This document shows, piece by piece, positions 1-11,103 of a DNA stretch of 12,302 bases. Where the stretch lies: the NCBI GenBank assembly GCA_002365865.1, contig DFAQ01000069.1, forward strand, positions 1-12,302, in the 5' to 3' direction. Position 1 is the stretch's first letter. Every line of letters starts with the position of its first letter. Source of the DNA: Pelotomaculum sp. UBA3102. Lineage in GTDB: Bacteria > Bacillota > Desulfotomaculia > Desulfotomaculales > Pelotomaculaceae. The position numbers and the translations under genes were made by a program. Below the pieces are notes generated by a model. It was not told the DNA's origin and ran no database searches. It saw only the letters and a program-made list of their open reading frames with translations.

Positions 1-79
1 GTTAAAAAAAAGATTGATTGGACGAACGCAAGATTTTTAAACTTTTTCATGCGTCAGCTCTGCTCTATTTTAAAATTTA

Positions 80-108
80 TTGACAAAGAAAAATATATAT
101 GCTATCAT
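80..108 (+). promoter_or_regulatory. Sigma-A type promoter for rpoB-rpoC
   Basis: A perfect -35 box TTGACA (80-85) is separated by 17 bases from TATCAT (103-108), which matches the -10 consensus at five of six positions. A TG at 100-101 gives an extended -10 element. The DNA just upstream (about 67-79) is an A/T tract that could act as an UP element. The expected transcription start is near 115. This arrangement predicts a strong housekeeping promoter that gives rpoB and rpoC transcription independent of the upstream ribosomal protein genes. Confidence 0.85.
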
Positions 109-118
109 TTAAAAATGT

Positions 119-133
119 CATTGTGCTACAATG
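119..133. repeat. Perfect palindrome at the predicted rpoB transcript start
   Basis: CATTGT (119-124) and ACAATG (128-133) are perfect inverted repeats around the loop GCT, followed by a T-rich run (134-141). It begins only a few bases after the predicted start near 115, so it would form a 6-bp stem at the very 5' end of the rpoB mRNA. It could stabilise the transcript, be a protein binding site, or be chance in AT-rich DNA. The stem is too short and A/U-rich to call a terminator. Confidence 0.5.
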
Positions 134-296
134 TCTTTTTTCCGTTTTTATGCCTAGAAATATATGTATTTATATACCGCTTCCAGGAAATAATATTTTA
201 GATAGTCAGAATTTTTTTTAAAGCGAGGATTGTAAAAGAACAAACCTTGCGCTTTTTATTTTCTATTTTTATTGTTTTGGTTCAGGTATTATATGC

Positions 297-306
297 AGGG
301 GGTGGA
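297..306 (+). promoter_or_regulatory. rpoB ribosome binding site that fixes the GTG start
   Basis: AGGGGGTGGA (297-306) is closely complementary to the 3' end of 16S rRNA and lies 6 bases before the GTG at 313. No comparable site precedes the in-frame TTG at 247. This, together with the family N-terminus, decides the start of rpoB. Confidence 0.85.
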
Positions 307-312
307 TGTGCC

Positions 313-4080
<3,768 letters not shown>

Positions 4081-4096
4081 ATAACTTTAACTATTT

Positions 4097-4105
4097 GAGG
4101 AGGGG
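4097..4105 (+). promoter_or_regulatory. rpoC ribosome binding site before a TTG start
   Basis: GAGGAGGGG lies 5 bases before the TTG at 4111. The strong site supports the TTG as the true start, which also gives the expected N-terminus MLDLNNF. The 30-base rpoB-rpoC gap has no hairpin or promoter. Confidence 0.85.
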
Positions 4106-4110
4106 TCCTT

Positions 4111-7100
4111 TTGCTGGACTTAAACAACTTTGACAGCATCCGTATAGGTCTGGCTTCTCAGGAACAGATCCGCGCCTGGTCCAGCGGTGAAGTTAAAAAA
4201 CCTGAGACCATTAATTACCGGACCTTAAAGCCTGAGCGGGACGGTTTGTTCTGTGAACGGATTTTCGGTCCCACCAGGGATTGGGAATGCCATTGCGGGA
4301 AATACAAGCGTGTGCGTTATAAGGGGGTAAAATGTGACCGGTGCGGCGTAGAGGTGACACGTTCCAAGGTGCGCCGGGAACGGCTCGGCCACATCGAACT
4401 TGCGGCCCCGGTTTCTCATATTTGGTATTTTAAAGGTATTCCCAGCCGCATGGGACTTCTTCTGGATATGTCCCCCAGAGCGCTGGAAAAAGTATTGTAC
4501 TTTGTTTCATATATCGTAACTGAACCCGGTGAAACCGGGTTGGTTAAAAAACAGCTGCTTACCGAAACGGAATACCGCGAACACCGGGAAAAGCACGGCC
4601 CGGATTTTAAAGCGGGCATGGGAGCAGAGGCAATTAAAAAATTGCTGGAAGAAATCAACCTGGAAGAGCTGGCCGTGGAACTGCGCCAGGAATTGAAGGA
4701 GGCAACCGGCCAGCGGAAAATTAGGGCCATCCGCCGCCTGGAAGTGGTGGAAGCTTTCCGGAAGTCGCGCAACCGGCCGGAATGGATGATCCTGGACATA
4801 ATACCGGTTATTCCGCCGGAATTACGCCCGATGGTCCAGCTTGACGGCGGGCGTTTTGCCACGTCGGATTTAAATGACCTCTACCGCCGGGTGATTAACC
4901 GCAACAACCGCTTGAAGAGGTTATTGGATCTCGGAGCTCCGGACATCATCGTCCGCAACGAAAAAAGAATGCTCCAGGAAGCAGTTGACGCGTTAATCGA
5001 CAACGGGCGCAGGGGCAGGCCGGTCACAGGTCCCGGCAACCGGCCGCTGAAATCTTTGAGCGATATGCTCAAGGGCAAACAAGGCCGTTTCCGCCAGAAT
5101 CTCCTGGGGAAGAGGGTCGATTATTCCGGTCGCTCAGTGATCGTGGTGGGACCGGAACTGAACATTTACCAGTGCGGACTGCCCAAGGAAATGGCGCTGG
5201 AGCTTTTTAAACCTTTTGTGATGAAGCGGCTGGTTAACGACGGTTACGCCCACAACATCAAGAGTGCCAAGCGGATGGTGGAGCGGGTACGCCCGGAGGT
5301 TTGGGATGTTTTAGAGGATGTCATCGGTGAGCATCCCGTGTTGCTGAACCGTGCTCCCACCCTGCACCGCCTGGGTATTCAGGCCTTTGAACCGGTACTG
5401 GTGGAGGGCCGCGCGATCCAAATTCATCCCATGGTTTGTGCCGCGTATAACGCCGACTTTGACGGGGACCAGATGGCGGTGCACGTGCCTCTTTCCGCCG
5501 AAGCACAGGCCGAAGCCAGGCTTTTAATGCTTTCCGCCAATAATATTTTAAATCCCAAGGACGGGCGGCCCGTGGCCGTACCTACCCAGGACATGGTTTT
5601 GGGCATTTACTACCTGACCATGGAAAAGGAAGACGCCTTTGGGGCGGGAAAGGTTTTTAAAGACACGGAAGAAAGCGTGATGGCTTATTATAATAAGGAT
5701 GTTTCCCTGCATGCCAGGGTGACGGTGCGTTTACCGGGACTGGGCCGGGTAGAGACCACCGTGGGCAGGATCATATTTAATGAAGCGGTTCCCAGCGAAC
5801 TCGGGTTTTTTAATAAAGTAGCGGATAAAAAAGAATTAAGCGCACTGGTGGAATACTGTTACCGCGAACTGGGATTTTCCCACACGGCCAAGTTTTTGGA
5901 CGGTGTCAAGAAGCTGGGCTTTGACTTCGCTACCAAGGCCGGGATTACCATCGGGATTCAGGATATAAAAATTCCCGGGCAGAAAAAGGAAATTTTGAAA
6001 GAAGCCGAACAGCAGGTGGAAAAGGTGGAGCAGCAGTACCGCCGCGGCCTGATCACCGAAGGGGAACAGTACTGGAAGGTGATCGGGATTTGGAATGAAG
6101 CAACTAAAAACGTAACCGACGCGCTGGTCGAGTCCCTGGATAAATTTAATCCGGTCTATATGATGGCTAATTCCGGCGCCCGCGGCAACATCCAGCAGAT
6201 CCGCCAGCTTGCCGGTATGCGGGGGCTGATGGCCGACCCGTCCGGGCGCATTATTCACCTGCCGATTAAGGCCAACTTCCGGGAAGGGTTGACGGTGCTG
6301 GAATATTTTATTTCCACCCACGGTGCCCGGAAGGGATTGGCCGACACCGCGCTCCGGACGGCCGACTCCGGTTACCTTACGCGCCGGCTGGTTGACGTGG
6401 CCCAGGATGTCATCGTCAGGGAAGAAGACTGCGGTTCCGAACAGGGGATTGAGGTTTCGGATATCATGAACGGCAGTGAAACGATCGAAAAAATCGGCAA
6501 CCGCATCGTCGGGCGGATTGTCCTGGAAGATGTGTACCACCCGGAAACCGGCGCCATTATTGTATCTAAAGGCGCTGAAATTTCCGAAGAGCAAGCAAAT
6601 GAAATCGAAAGCGCGGGGATCAAGAAGGTTAAAATCCGGTCGGTTTTAACCTGTAAAACCCGATACGGCGTCTGCATTAAGTGCTACGGGCGCAACCTGG
6701 CTACTGGCCGCCAGGTGGACATCGGCGAGGCCGTGGGCATTATTGCCGCTCAAAGCATCGGCGAACCCGGTACCCAGTTGACCATGCGCACTTTTCACAC
6801 CGGCGGCGTGGCCGGAGAAGACATCACCCAGGGCCTGCCGCGGGTGGAAGAACTTTTTGAGGCACGCAAGCCCAAGGGGCAGGCGGTCATCAGTGAGGTT
6901 GACGGTGTGGTGCAGGTGCGCGAGGTAAAAGGACGCCGGGAAATCGAAGTTAAGACCGAAGAAGGAGAAAAGGTCGGTTACCAGGTTTCTTACGATTCCC
7001 GTATGAAAGTCAAGGACGGTGACTACGTCTATGCCGGGGACGAACTGACCGAGGGTTCCGTTAACCCGCATGATTTGCTTAAAATCAAGGGCGTGCCGGG

Positions 7101-7638
7101 AGTACAAGTATACTTGCTCCAGGAAGTGCAGCGCGTTTACCGGCTGCAGGGAGTGGACATCAACGACAAACACATTGAAGTGATGATTCGCCAGATGCTG
7201 AAAAAGGTTAAAATAGAAGATCCCGGCGATACCGGATTGCTGCCGGGGGGCTTGATCGACGTGTTTAAATTCGAAGACGAAAACAGGCGGGTAACCGAAG
7301 CGGTTGAGGGCGGCGAACCGGCAACTGCCAGACCGGTGTTGCTGGGTATTACGAAGGCTTCCCTGGCCACCGACTCATTCCTTTCCGCGGCCTCCTTCCA
7401 GGAGACCACCCGGGTACTGACCGAAGCCGCCATCAAGGGTAAAATGGACCCGTTGCTGGGACTGAAGGAAAACGTAATTATCGGTAAACTGGTGCCGGCC
7501 GGCACGGGAATGTCACGCTACCGCAATATCAGTGTCAGTGTGGTTGAAGCTCAAGAAACAGCGGAAGAAGAACCGGAACTGCCCGGAACGGATTTACCGT
7601 ACCGTGAAGAGGCAATGGAAAAAGAGACGGTGGTTTAG
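4111..7638 (+). CDS. rpoC: DNA-directed RNA polymerase subunit beta'
   Basis: This is the largest core RNA polymerase subunit, 1175 residues, close to the Bacillus length (about 1200). It carries the catalytic magnesium site and clamp. The N-terminal zinc ribbon has C60, C62, C75 and C78. The invariant NADFDGD motif is at residues 447-453, with D449, D451 and D453 holding the catalytic magnesium. The second zinc site is C774, C848, C855 and C858. The trigger loop (about 872-899, GEAVGIIAAQSIGEPGTQLT onward) has M892, R893 and H896, the equivalents of E. coli M932, R933 and H936. The large insertion that interrupts the trigger loop in proteobacteria is absent, as expected for Firmicutes. The C-terminus ends in a short acidic tail. 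No frameshift or missing key residue was seen. It is co-transcribed with rpoB from the promoter at 80-108. Confidence 0.98.
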   Translation: MLDLNNFDSIRIGLASQEQIRAWSSGEVKKPETINYRTLKPERDGLFCERIFGPTRDWECHCGKYKRVRYKGVKCDRCGVEVTRSKVRRERLGHIELAAPVSHIWYFKGIPSRMGLLLDMSPRALEKVLYFVSYIVTEPGETGLVKKQLLTETEYREHREKHGPDFKAGMGAEAIKKLLEEINLEELAVELRQELKEATGQRKIRAIRRLEVVEAFRKSRNRPEWMILDIIPVIPPELRPMVQLDGGRFATSDLNDLYRRVINRNNRLKRLLDLGAPDIIVRNEKRMLQEAVDALIDNGRRGRPVTGPGNRPLKSLSDMLKGKQGRFRQNLLGKRVDYSGRSVIVVGPELNIYQCGLPKEMALELFKPFVMKRLVNDGYAHNIKSAKRMVERVRPEVWDVLEDVIGEHPVLLNRAPTLHRLGIQAFEPVLVEGRAIQIHPMVCAAYNADFDGDQMAVHVPLSAEAQAEARLLMLSANNILNPKDGRPVAVPTQDMVLGIYYLTMEKEDAFGAGKVFKDTEESVMAYYNKDVSLHARVTVRLPGLGRVETTVGRIIFNEAVPSELGFFNKVADKKELSALVEYCYRELGFSHTAKFLDGVKKLGFDFATKAGITIGIQDIKIPGQKKEILKEAEQQVEKVEQQYRRGLITEGEQYWKVIGIWNEATKNVTDALVESLDKFNPVYMMANSGARGNIQQIRQLAGMRGLMADPSGRIIHLPIKANFREGLTVLEYFISTHGARKGLADTALRTADSGYLTRRLVDVAQDVIVREEDCGSEQGIEVSDIMNGSETIEKIGNRIVGRIVLEDVYHPETGAIIVSKGAEISEEQANEIESAGIKKVKIRSVLTCKTRYGVCIKCYGRNLATGRQVDIGEAVGIIAAQSIGEPGTQLTMRTFHTGGVAGEDITQGLPRVEELFEARKPKGQAVISEVDGVVQVREVKGRREIEVKTEEGEKVGYQVSYDSRMKVKDGDYVYAGDELTEGSVNPHDLLKIKGVPGVQVYLLQEVQRVYRLQGVDINDKHIEVMIRQMLKKVKIEDPGDTGLLPGGLIDVFKFEDENRRVTEAVEGGEPATARPVLLGITKASLATDSFLSAASFQETTRVLTEAAIKGKMDPLLGLKENVIIGKLVPAGTGMSRYRNISVSVVEAQETAEEEPELPGTDLPYREEAMEKETVV

Positions 7639-7654
7639 GGGTTCAGATAAAATA

Positions 7655-7683
7655 TTGACAAGGCCCATTTGCGGTGATAATAT
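7655..7683 (+). promoter_or_regulatory. Internal promoter before rplGB and the str genes
   Basis: A perfect TTGACA (7655-7660) is followed after 17 bases by TAATAT (7678-7683), a four-of-six -10 match. The overlapping GATAAT (7676-7681) is a better hexamer but with a 15-base spacer. The predicted start is near 7690, just ahead of a hairpin and the rplGB ribosome binding site. It lies in the 79-base gap after the rpoC stop, which lacks a terminator, so it would add to read-through from rpoBC and allow the translation genes to be expressed separately. Confidence 0.7.
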
Positions 7684-7691
7684 GTAAAAGT

Positions 7692-7714
7692 GTCTGGTTT
7701 TCGGGAGGTCGGAC
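7692..7714 (+). promoter_or_regulatory. Hairpin covering the rplGB ribosome binding site
   Basis: In RNA, GUCUGGUUU (7692-7700) can pair with AGGUCGGAC (7706-7714) across a UCGGG loop: nine continuous pairs, four of them G-U. The Shine-Dalgarno GGGAGG (7703-7708) lies partly in the loop and partly in the 3' arm. The hairpin starts at the 5' end of the transcript predicted from the promoter at 7655-7683. It may limit translation of rplGB. Pairing was done by eye without energy calculation, and the G-U content makes stability uncertain. Confidence 0.45.
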
Positions 7715-7717
7715 TGT

Positions 7718-7969
7718 ATGGCGTATAAACGGTTGCTGGAAGTGAAGAAAAAGACCGTGGGCACCAAGCAGACCTTGAAAGCCATCGAGCGGGGAGAGTC
7801 AAAAACAGTATATGTAGCGGAAGATGCGGAACGTCGCGTAGTCGAACCCATAATTCAGATGTGCGAGAAAAAAGGTATTCCGGTGGTCCGGGTTGCATCT
7901 ATGCGGGAACTCGGCAGGGCCTGCGGTATCAAAGTCGGCTGTGCTTCAGCGGCGGTAATCGAAGAGTAA
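7718..7969 (+). CDS. rplGB: L7Ae-family K-turn RNA-binding protein (YbxF type)
   Basis: This 83-residue protein belongs to the L7Ae/L30e/S12e/Gadd45 family. It matches Bacillus YbxF (82 residues, now RplGB) along its length: GTKQTLKAIERG at residues 15-26, which forms the RNA-contacting helix region, a central segment VYVAEDAE, and the conserved LGRACGIKVG near the C-terminus. YbxF binds kink-turn RNA, and its exact cellular role is not settled. The ATG is preceded by GGGAGG at 7703-7708. The position between rpoC and rpsL is the same as in Bacillus. It heads the str gene group and probably is transcribed both by read-through from rpoC and from the promoter at 7655-7683. Family is certain; role in ribosome assembly or regulation is inferred. 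Confidence 0.93.
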   Translation: MAYKRLLEVKKKTVGTKQTLKAIERGESKTVYVAEDAERRVVEPIIQMCEKKGIPVVRVASMRELGRACGIKVGCASAAVIEE

Positions 7970-8021
7970 ACAGGAACGAAATAAACATTGCTTATTAGCC
8001 CAGGAAGGAGGTGGATTCGAT

Positions 8022-8396
8022 ATGCCAACCATCCATCAGTTGATCCGCAAGGGCAGGGAGGAAATGACCAAAAAGTCTACTGCCCCGGCGTTGAAAGAAT
8101 GCCCGCAAAAGCGGGGGGTGTGTATCAGGGTTTACACGACGACACCCAAAAAGCCGAATTCCGCCCTGCGTAAAGTAGCCAGGGTCAGGTTGACCAACGG
8201 TATCGAGGTAACCTCCTATATTCCCGGTATCGGACACAACCTGCAAGAGCACTCGGTGGTCCTGGTGCGCGGCGGCCGGGTAAAAGACCTGCCGGGCGTC
8301 AGATATCATATCGTGCGCGGCGCCCTGGACACCGCCGGTGTGGAGGACAGAAACCGGGGGCGTTCCAAGTACGGCGCAAGGCGGCCTAAAAAATAG
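8022..8396 (+). CDS. rpsL: 30S ribosomal protein S12
   Basis: S12 sits at the decoding centre of the small subunit and controls translational accuracy. The 124-residue protein is full length without the N-terminal extension found in some Gram-positives. The signature TTTPKKPNSALRKVARVRL is at about residues 39-57, and GHNLQEHS and RGGRVKDLPGVRYH follow. K43 and K88, the residues that confer streptomycin resistance when changed, are both lysine, so the sequence is of the sensitive type. D89, the position methylthiolated by RimO in E. coli, is present. A strong AAGGAGGTGG (8005-8014) lies 7 bases before the ATG. The gap to rplGB is 52 bases and to rpsG 45 bases, with no terminator. Confidence 0.98.
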   Translation: MPTIHQLIRKGREEMTKKSTAPALKECPQKRGVCIRVYTTTPKKPNSALRKVARVRLTNGIEVTSYIPGIGHNLQEHSVVLVRGGRVKDLPGVRYHIVRGALDTAGVEDRNRGRSKYGARRPKK

Positions 8397-8441
8397 TTTT
8401 TTGATCAAACGATATTACTTCGCGGCAAAGGGGGGAAAAGA

Positions 8442-8912
8442 ATGCCCAGAAGAGGGGGAATCCCTAAGCGTGAAAATTTCCCGGACCCCGTTTATGGAAG
8501 CAAAATATTGACCAAGCTGGTCAACCAGATGATGCTGGACGGTAAAAAGAGCGTAGCTGAAACTATCGTGTACGGCGCGATGGATATTATAAAAGAAAAA
8601 ACCGGTAAAGACCCGCAGGAAGTGTTTGAGGCGGCGATGAAGAACATCATGCCCGTGCTGGAAGTTAAGGCCCGCCGGGTGGGCGGCGCCAACTACCAGG
8701 TTCCGGTGGAAGTGCGTCATGACCGCAGGCAAACCTTGGCCATCCGCTGGCTGACGAATTTTTCAAGAAACCGTGCGGGTAAAAGCATGAAGGAAAAGCT
8801 GGCTGCTGAAATCATGGATGCCGCGGCCGGTACCGGTGGTTCTGTGAAGAAGAGGGAAGATACTCATAAAATGGCGGAAGCGAACAAAGCATTTGCGCAT
8901 TACAGGTGGTAA
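8442..8912 (+). CDS. rpsG: 30S ribosomal protein S7
   Basis: S7 is a primary binder of the 3' major domain of 16S rRNA and organises the head of the small subunit next to the exit site. The protein has the usual bacterial length, 156 residues. It starts with MPRRGGIPKR, and shows the conserved ARRVGGANYQVPVEV segment (about residues 77-91), RRQTLAIRWL, and the C-terminal KREDTHKMAEANKAFAHYRW. The ribosome binding site AAAGGGGGG (8427-8435) lies 6 bases before the ATG. In E. coli S7 represses the str operon by binding the rpsL-rpsG gap; the gap here is only 45 bases and shows no clear equivalent structure. Confidence 0.98.
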   Translation: MPRRGGIPKRENFPDPVYGSKILTKLVNQMMLDGKKSVAETIVYGAMDIIKEKTGKDPQEVFEAAMKNIMPVLEVKARRVGGANYQVPVEVRHDRRQTLAIRWLTNFSRNRAGKSMKEKLAAEIMDAAAGTGGSVKKREDTHKMAEANKAFAHYRW

Positions 8913-8927
8913 AGGAGTGATCTCTGC

Positions 8928-11006
8928 ATGTCGCGTCAGTTTTCGCTGCATAAAACTCGAAACATAGGAATAATGGCTCATATTGACGCCGGCAAGACTA
9001 CCACCACCGAACGGATACTGTTTTATACCGGTAGGGTGCATAAGATTGGGGAGGTTCACGACGGCGCGGCCACCATGGATTGGATGGTGCAGGAGCAGGA
9101 GCGGGGGATAACCATTACCTCCGCTGCTACTAGTTGTTTCTGGCGTGATTACCGGATTAACATCATCGACACGCCAGGCCACGTGGACTTTACTGTAGAA
9201 GTTGAACGCTCCCTGCGCGTGCTTGACGGCGCGGTGGCAGTTTTTTGTTCGGTGGGGGGCGTTGAACCTCAGTCTGAAACAGTATGGCGGCAGGCGGACC
9301 GGTACGGGGTCCCGCGGGTTGCCTACATAAACAAGATGGACCGGGTAGGAGCCGACTTCTACCGGGGATTGAAAATGATCCGGGAGCGTCTGGGAGCCAA
9401 CCCCGTTGCCGTACAAATGCCCGTGGGGGTGGAAGAAGATTTTCGCGGCGTAATCGACCTGGTGCGAAACAAGGTCATCACCTATGTTGATGACCTGGGC
9501 ACCCGCAGTGAAGAAACCGACATTCCTCCCGGGCTGGCTGAAGAAGCAGCCGCGCTGAGGGAGCGTTTGATCGAAGCGGTTGCCGAACATGATGAGGCGT
9601 TGATGATCAAGTACCTCGAAAATGAGGAAATTACCGCCGAGGATATCAGACAGGGGTTACGTAAAGCGACCCTGGCAGTAAAGGTAATCCCGGTTTTGTG
9701 CGGTTCATCCTTTAAGAATAAGGGGGTGCAGCTGCTGCTGGATGCTATTGTGGATTATCTGCCTGCTCCCGTCGAAGTGCCTCCGATACGGGGTGTCAAC
9801 CCTGAAACCGGAGCTGAAGAAATCAGGGAGGCCGGGGATGATGAGCCGTTTTCAGCCCTGGCCTTTAAGATTATGGCCGACCCTTATGTCGGAAAACTTA
9901 CCTTTTTCAGAGTATACTCCGGGCGGTTGAAAACCGGGTCCTATGTTTTTAACCCGTCTAAGAACCGCCGGGAAAGAGTCGGACGCATTCTGAGGATGCA
10001 TGCCAACCGCCGCGAGGACATCAAAGAAGTTTTTACCGGGGACATCGTAGCCGCGGTAGGTCTTAAGACCACTGCTACCGGTGATACGTTGTGTGACGGG
10101 GACCGGCCCGTTATTCTTGAGTCCATGGAATTCCCGGAGCCGGTGATCCAGGTGGCCATCGAGCCCAAAACCAAGGCCGACCAGGAGAAAATGGCGGTCG
10201 CCCTGCAGCGGCTGGCCGAGGAAGACCCCACTTTCCGGATCGACACCGATCCCGATACCGGGCAGACCTTGATCTCCGGTATGGGCGAGCTGCATCTGGA
10301 AGTAATCATAGACCGGATGCTGCGTGAGTTCAAAGTGGAAGCCAACGTCGGCAGGCCCCAGGTGGCTTATAAAGAAACCATCAGTAAAAAGGTCCGGGCC
10401 GAGGGCAAGTTTATTCGCCAGAGCGGCGGGCGCGGCCAGTACGGTCACGTGGTGGTGGAAATCGAGCCCCAGGAACGCGGGACCGGCTACCGGTTTGAAA
10501 ACAGAATTGTCGGCGGGGTTATCCCTAGAGAATTCATACCGGCGGTTGACGCCGGGGTAAAAGAGGCCATGGAGAACGGCATTTTGGCCGGTTACCCGGT
10601 AGTGGACGTGGGCGTCACCCTTGTAGACGGCTCTTACCACGAGGTGGATTCATCCGAAATGGCCTTTAAAATTGCCGGTTCCATAGGTTTTAAACACGGG
10701 GCCGCCAAAGCCGGGCCGGTATTACTGGAACCCGTAATGGAAGTTGAAGTTGTGGTTGGTGAGGAGTACATGGGTGATGTCATTGGGGACCTGAATGCCC
10801 GGCGCGGCCGGATCGAGGAAATGGAACCCCGCGGTGCCGTCCAGGCGATTCACGCTCTGGTTCCCCTGGTGGAGATGTTCGGTTATGCCACCGAACTGCG
10901 TTCACGCACCCAGGGCCGCGGCAATTACACCATGCAGTTTTCCCATTACGCGGAAATGCCCGGGAATATCGTTGAAGGGATCATTGCGAGGCGCACCGGC
11001 GGCTAG
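8928..11006 (+). CDS. fusA: Elongation factor G
   Basis: EF-G is the GTPase that drives translocation of tRNA and mRNA on the ribosome and, with ribosome recycling factor, splits it after termination. The 692 residues equal the Bacillus length. The GTP-binding motifs are intact: AHIDAGKT at residues 17-24, the switch I region with RGITITSAA, DTPGH at 81-85 and NKMD at 135-138. Domain II follows at about 290-400. Domain III includes SGMGELHLEV. Domain IV has the YHEVDSSEMAFK loop, with H571 at the tip, the position that reaches the decoding site. Its place in the str operon between rpsG and tuf supports the canonical translocase and not a paralogue. The ribosome binding site AAGGAGTGATC (8912-8922) overlaps the rpsG stop codon, and the gap is 15 bases, which suggests translational coupling. 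Confidence 0.98.
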   Translation: MSRQFSLHKTRNIGIMAHIDAGKTTTTERILFYTGRVHKIGEVHDGAATMDWMVQEQERGITITSAATSCFWRDYRINIIDTPGHVDFTVEVERSLRVLDGAVAVFCSVGGVEPQSETVWRQADRYGVPRVAYINKMDRVGADFYRGLKMIRERLGANPVAVQMPVGVEEDFRGVIDLVRNKVITYVDDLGTRSEETDIPPGLAEEAAALRERLIEAVAEHDEALMIKYLENEEITAEDIRQGLRKATLAVKVIPVLCGSSFKNKGVQLLLDAIVDYLPAPVEVPPIRGVNPETGAEEIREAGDDEPFSALAFKIMADPYVGKLTFFRVYSGRLKTGSYVFNPSKNRRERVGRILRMHANRREDIKEVFTGDIVAAVGLKTTATGDTLCDGDRPVILESMEFPEPVIQVAIEPKTKADQEKMAVALQRLAEEDPTFRIDTDPDTGQTLISGMGELHLEVIIDRMLREFKVEANVGRPQVAYKETISKKVRAEGKFIRQSGGRGQYGHVVVEIEPQERGTGYRFENRIVGGVIPREFIPAVDAGVKEAMENGILAGYPVVDVGVTLVDGSYHEVDSSEMAFKIAGSIGFKHGAAKAGPVLLEPVMEVEVVVGEEYMGDVIGDLNARRGRIEEMEPRGAVQAIHALVPLVEMFGYATELRSRTQGRGNYTMQFSHYAEMPGNIVEGIIARRTGG

Positions 11007-11103
11007 CTAGATGAGTAAAATCGTTAGATATCAGGCATGCTAATGCAGGCCAAGGAATTTTTTTGAAATAAATATTGAAAATAATTACAAGGAGGAAGAA
11101 CCA
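11007..11103. other. AT-rich fusA-tuf gap with tuf ribosome binding site
   Basis: This 97-base gap is the longest in the str part and is AT-rich, unlike its flanks. AAGGAGG (11089-11095) lies 8 bases before the tuf ATG. A TTGAAA (11063-11068) has no acceptable -10 box at 16-18 bases, so I do not call a promoter. A small inverted repeat GCAT/ATGC (11035-11046) precedes a T run (11058-11064) by 11 bases and is too weak for a terminator. Confidence 0.7.

Larger units (their letters stand above)
1..312. other. AT-rich non-coding region upstream of rpoB
   Basis: This stretch is much richer in A and T than the genes that follow and contains no reading frame with a ribosome binding site. It holds one strong promoter (80-108), a short palindrome at the predicted transcript start (119-133) and the rpoB ribosome binding site (297-306). 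The predicted untranslated leader of rpoB is about 200 bases. I see no convincing intrinsic terminator for an upstream gene. In related bacteria rplL, sometimes followed by a methyltransferase gene, precedes rpoB, but no part of such a gene can be identified here. A TAA at 3-5 could be an upstream stop codon, but nothing supports that. Confidence 0.8.

Noticed and set aside
21..57. Possible terminator stem GAC...GCA with TGCGTC upstream of the rpoB promoter
   Set aside because: The stem needs a four-base bulge and a long A/T loop, and no T run follows directly.
150..221. Possible leader peptide of 23 codons (ATG to TAA) in the rpoB leader
   Set aside because: There is no ribosome binding site before it and no terminator or anti-terminator pair that would make an attenuator.
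247..312. Hydrophobic N-terminal extension of RpoB from the in-frame TTG at 247, ending in a lipobox-like LYAGGGC
   Set aside because: RNA polymerase is cytoplasmic. The stretch is AT-rich leader, has no ribosome binding site before the TTG, and the GTG at 313 has a strong site and gives the family N-terminus. The signal-peptide look comes from T-rich codons for Phe, Leu and Ile.
5836..6594. Long - strand open frame inside rpoC, and a similar one at 9852-10640 inside fusA
   Set aside because: They are antisense to highly conserved genes and show no family resemblance.
11063..11087. TTGAAA and TAATTA in the fusA-tuf gap as a tuf promoter
   Set aside because: The spacing is only 13 bases and no better -10 box lies at 16-18 bases.
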